Assembly: GCA_903872425.1 (NCBI GenBank) | Contig: CAIQKQ010000109.1 | Coordinates: 1-64,000, forward strand | From: an uncultured Opitutia bacterium | GTDB lineage: Bacteria > Verrucomicrobiota > Verrucomicrobiia > Opitutales > Opitutaceae | Direction of reading: 5' to 3' | DNA: 64,000 bases | In this document: positions 62,095 through 64,000 of the stretch, piece after piece | Layout: each line of letters begins with the position of its first letter | Numbering within the stretch: the stretch's first letter is position 1 | The notes under the pieces: model-generated | What the model saw: the letters and a program-made list of their open reading frames with translations, nothing else | Told to the model about the DNA's origin: nothing | Database searches by the model: none | Made by a program: the position numbers and the translations under genes

Positions 62095-63489
62095 GTGGCT
62101 AAGTCCGAATTACCTTCCATCGCCGTTGTCGGCGCCGGCCTCACCGGCCTGACGGCCGCACACCGGTTACACACGGCCGGCCGTCGTGTGCGGCTATTCG
62201 AGGCGTCGGGCCGCGTCGGGGGCGTCATTCAGACCGAGCGCGCCGAAGGCTGGCTCGTCGAGGCCGGCCCCAACTCCCTGCGCGGCGGCTTGCCTGAACT
62301 CACGCGACTCATCGCCGAGCTGGGCCTCACTGGCACGGTCGTTACCGCCGAGCCGGCGGCGAAAAATCGCTACCTTGTCCATCGCGGCCAACTCGTAGCC
62401 GCGCCTGGCTCACCTCAAGCGCTTCTCTCTAGCCCGCTGCTCTCGTTCGGCACCAAGGCCCGCCTCGCCGCCGAGTTGCTGCGCCGCCCACAGCCGCGCG
62501 CGGCCGATCTTTCGCTCGCGGCGTTTGCCCGCGAGCATTTCGGCTCGGAGCTGGTCGAACGCGCGCTCGATCCATTCGTCTCCGGCGTTTTCGCCGGCGA
62601 CGCCGAAAAACTCTCCGCCCGCCACGCCTTCCCCGTGATCTGGGAGATGGAGCAGAAGCACGGCTCGCTCTTGCGCGCGCAGGCCGCCGCCGCCCGCGAA
62701 CGACGCGCTGAGGGCCGCCCCCCCTCACAGATCTTTTCTTTCGCCGACGGTCTCGCCTCCCTACCCCGCGCCTTGTCCGCCGCGTTGCCAACTGGCTGTG
62801 TCGAGCTCAACGCCGCCATCACCCGCCTCACCCCGACCGGTTCCGGCAGCACGCCCGGTTGGCAACTCACATGGACGAACCCTGCCGGTGTCGCTCAGAC
62901 GGATGAGTTTGCTCGCGTCATCCTCGCACTTCCCGCGCCCGCCTTGGTCAAGCTCGCCATCGGTGCGGATGCCGCCGCTCGCCCGCTCTCCACGCTGGTG
63001 GAGATGGAGCACGCCTCTGTCGCTTCTCTCTATCTCGGATTTCGACGCGACCAAGTCGCCCACCCACTCGACGGCTTCGGACTGCTCATCCCGTCCGCGG
63101 AAAAACGCGCCGTGCTCGGCGTGATTTTCTCCTCAACCCTTTTTGCCGGGCGCGCCCCCGAAGGCCATGTCGCGCTCACGGTCATGACTGGCGGCACCCG
63201 CCGTCCCGACCTCGCGGCGCTTGCGCCTGATGCGCTGCTCGCCGCGGTACAGTCCGACCTCGCCATGCTGCTCGGTGTGCGCGGCGAACCGATGTTCCTG
63301 CGGCACCACGCCTGGCAGCGCGCCATTCCGCAATACAACCTCGGACACGAACGCTTCCTTGGTGCAATCACCCGCTGCGAGACCGATCATCCCGGCCTCT
63401 TCATCGGCGGCCAAGCCCGCGACGGCATCGGCCTGCCCGATTGTGCTGCCGCCGGCCTGCGCCTCGCCGACAAAGCCCTAGCAGGCTGA
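62095..63489 (+). CDS. hemG: Protoporphyrinogen oxidase (HemG/HemY type)
   Basis: The protein of about 464 residues has an N-terminal FAD-binding motif (AVVGAGLTGLTAAHRLHTAGRRVRLFEASGRVGG), EAGPNSLRGG and a C-terminal FIGGQARDGIGLPDCAAAGLRLADKAL. It oxidises protoporphyrinogen IX to protoporphyrin IX, completing a hemF-hemE-hemG set. The start is a GTG: 62095 (MAKSELPS...) is chosen, with 62086 (MIFVAKS...) as alternative. The middle region KHGSLLRAQAAAARERRAEGRPPSQIFSFADGLASLP fits the family. Confidence 0.93.
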   Translation: MAKSELPSIAVVGAGLTGLTAAHRLHTAGRRVRLFEASGRVGGVIQTERAEGWLVEAGPNSLRGGLPELTRLIAELGLTGTVVTAEPAAKNRYLVHRGQLVAAPGSPQALLSSPLLSFGTKARLAAELLRRPQPRAADLSLAAFAREHFGSELVERALDPFVSGVFAGDAEKLSARHAFPVIWEMEQKHGSLLRAQAAAARERRAEGRPPSQIFSFADGLASLPRALSAALPTGCVELNAAITRLTPTGSGSTPGWQLTWTNPAGVAQTDEFARVILALPAPALVKLAIGADAAARPLSTLVEMEHASVASLYLGFRRDQVAHPLDGFGLLIPSAEKRAVLGVIFSSTLFAGRAPEGHVALTVMTGGTRRPDLAALAPDALLAAVQSDLAMLLGVRGEPMFLRHHAWQRAIPQYNLGHERFLGAITRCETDHPGLFIGGQARDGIGLPDCAAAGLRLADKALAG

Positions 63490-63720
63490 GTCGCTAAAAA
63501 ATGGAGGCCTGATGGCGCGGGTAGAATTTGAACCGCCTGCCGCCACAGAATCTAAGCCGCTAAAATAGGCGGACTTAGTTAACGGTTTGAACAGGCAGAA
63601 CGAAGCAGGCAGACGCACCAAGGGTAAGCAAAAAACATCAATTGTGGCGCGCTTAAGGCACTCTAAATCTGGGTACCTCCCAGCGCCAATCTCCACTGAT
63701 TGTCCTCTGCTCAACCGCGC
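63490..63720. other. 231-base intergenic segment with fragmentary repeats
   Basis: The gap between hemG and the convergent glutathione peroxidase gene contains TTTGAACCGCCTGCCGCC and TTTGAACAGGCAG, short similar units about 60 bases apart, and a GCGGG-rich stretch that superficially resembles a tRNA 3' end on the minus strand. A T-arm cannot be paired, so no RNA gene is called. Confidence 0.4.
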
Positions 63721-64000
63721 CTATTTCGCCGCGAGTGCGGCCTCAACGGCCTTGGTGATTTCGGGAGACTCGGGGGTGACTGACGAGTCGAACCGCTGGA
63801 GGATCTTGCCGTCGCGGCCAATGAGAAACTTGGTGAAGTTCCAGCCGATGTCGCCAGGGAAAGGCGACCCCTTGCCAGCCAGCAGTGTGTAGAGCGGATG
63901 CCGCTTGTCGCCGTTGACTTCGATTTTGTCGAAGAGGGGAAATGTGACCTTAAAGGTGTCGGTGCAGAATTTCTTGATCTCGATGTTGGTGCCGGGTTCC
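63721..64000 (-). CDS. Glutathione peroxidase, C-terminal part
   Basis: The minus strand encodes 93 residues ending at a TAG at 63721, open to the window edge; the ORF track missed it because the start lies outside. The tail reads NIEIKKFCTDTFKVTFPLF, ...HPLYTLLAG..., then GDIGWNFTKFLIGRDGKILQRF, the C-terminal signature of glutathione peroxidases including the catalytic Trp-Asn of WNF. It should reduce hydroperoxides. The nucleophilic Cys or Sec would be in the missing N-terminal part. Confidence 0.92.
   Translation of the reverse strand, partial: EPGTNIEIKKFCTDTFKVTFPLFDKIEVNGDKRHPLYTLLAGKGSPFPGDIGWNFTKFLIGRDGKILQRFDSSVTPESPEITKAVEAALAAK

Noticed and set aside
63510-63600. Possible tRNA on the minus strand
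   Set aside because: The TTCAAAT loop is present, but flanking bases do not pair into a T-stem and no cloverleaf can be drawn.

Overview
The window is GC-rich, gene-dense bacterial chromosome. No tRNA, rRNA, CRISPR array, integrase or intact insertion sequence was seen, and no gene-free stretch exceeds 300 bases (the longest, 290, precedes the diguanylate cyclase at 50743). The gene families point to a verrucomicrobial organism of the Opitutaceae type: a MoxR/DUF58/BatA envelope operon with DUF4159 and DUF4175-like partners, a GldA/GldF/GldG-like ABC operon followed by DUF4340 and AsmA-like genes, a SecG with a long Pro/Ala tail, and general absence of Shine-Dalgarno sequences. The taxonomy is inferred from gene content only.

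Layout. 1-3887: the end of a cbb3 oxidase maturation locus (DsbD/UreH-like membrane protein, CcoI copper ATPase) and a GspB-like single-pass protein. 4048-6629 (minus): an unknown helical protein, a TlyA-type rRNA methylase and PnuC. 6816-7769: a His-box membrane hydroxylase-like protein. 7997-25371: a 17-kb, ten-gene, one-direction operon with several 4-base ATGA overlaps: TPR/gluzincin peptidase, DUF4159, MoxR ATPase, a four-repeat periplasmic protein, DUF58, BatA/vWA, a 1181-residue Gln-rich membrane protein, an EF-hand Gly/Gln-rich protein, a membrane amidotransferase-like protein and a C13-peptidase-like protein that lacks the nucleophile. This is the most unusual system in the window. 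25492-34477: CoaX, then the Gld-like ABC exporter with GldG, DUF4340 and AsmA-like proteins.

34538-36590 is a decay zone. It holds a membrane protein fused in frame to the second half of a receiver domain, convergently overlapping a sulfatase-fold gene that has lost the formylglycine position and two metal-ligand aspartates. 36718-38397 holds a tandem ribbon-helix-helix protein and an orphan MalK-type ATPase. 38410-43231 (minus) carries housekeeping genes: a LolA-like protein, SecG, thioredoxin, a small unknown, ScpA, ACP and ketosynthase; galE is divergent. 44328-50452: AroE, a PLP homeostasis protein, LysR, a TlpA-like thioredoxin, a pseudouridine synthase and a DEAD-box helicase. 50743-56891: a GGDEF response regulator, enolase with a clear terminator, a CheY-like receiver, an RlmI-like methylase carrying an in-frame palindromic insertion, and RF3 (prfC) with a small in-frame insertion. 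57039-64000: an unknown protein, a D-Ala-D-Ala carboxypeptidase, a His-rich membrane transporter-like protein, the heme genes hemF-hemE-hemG and the C-terminal part of a glutathione peroxidase.

Two themes recur. First, several short palindromes or low-complexity tracts lie between or inside conserved genes without breaking the frame, as mobile palindromic elements would. Second, about half of the ATG starts are immediately preceded by CC, often after a pyrimidine-rich leader without an SD motif.
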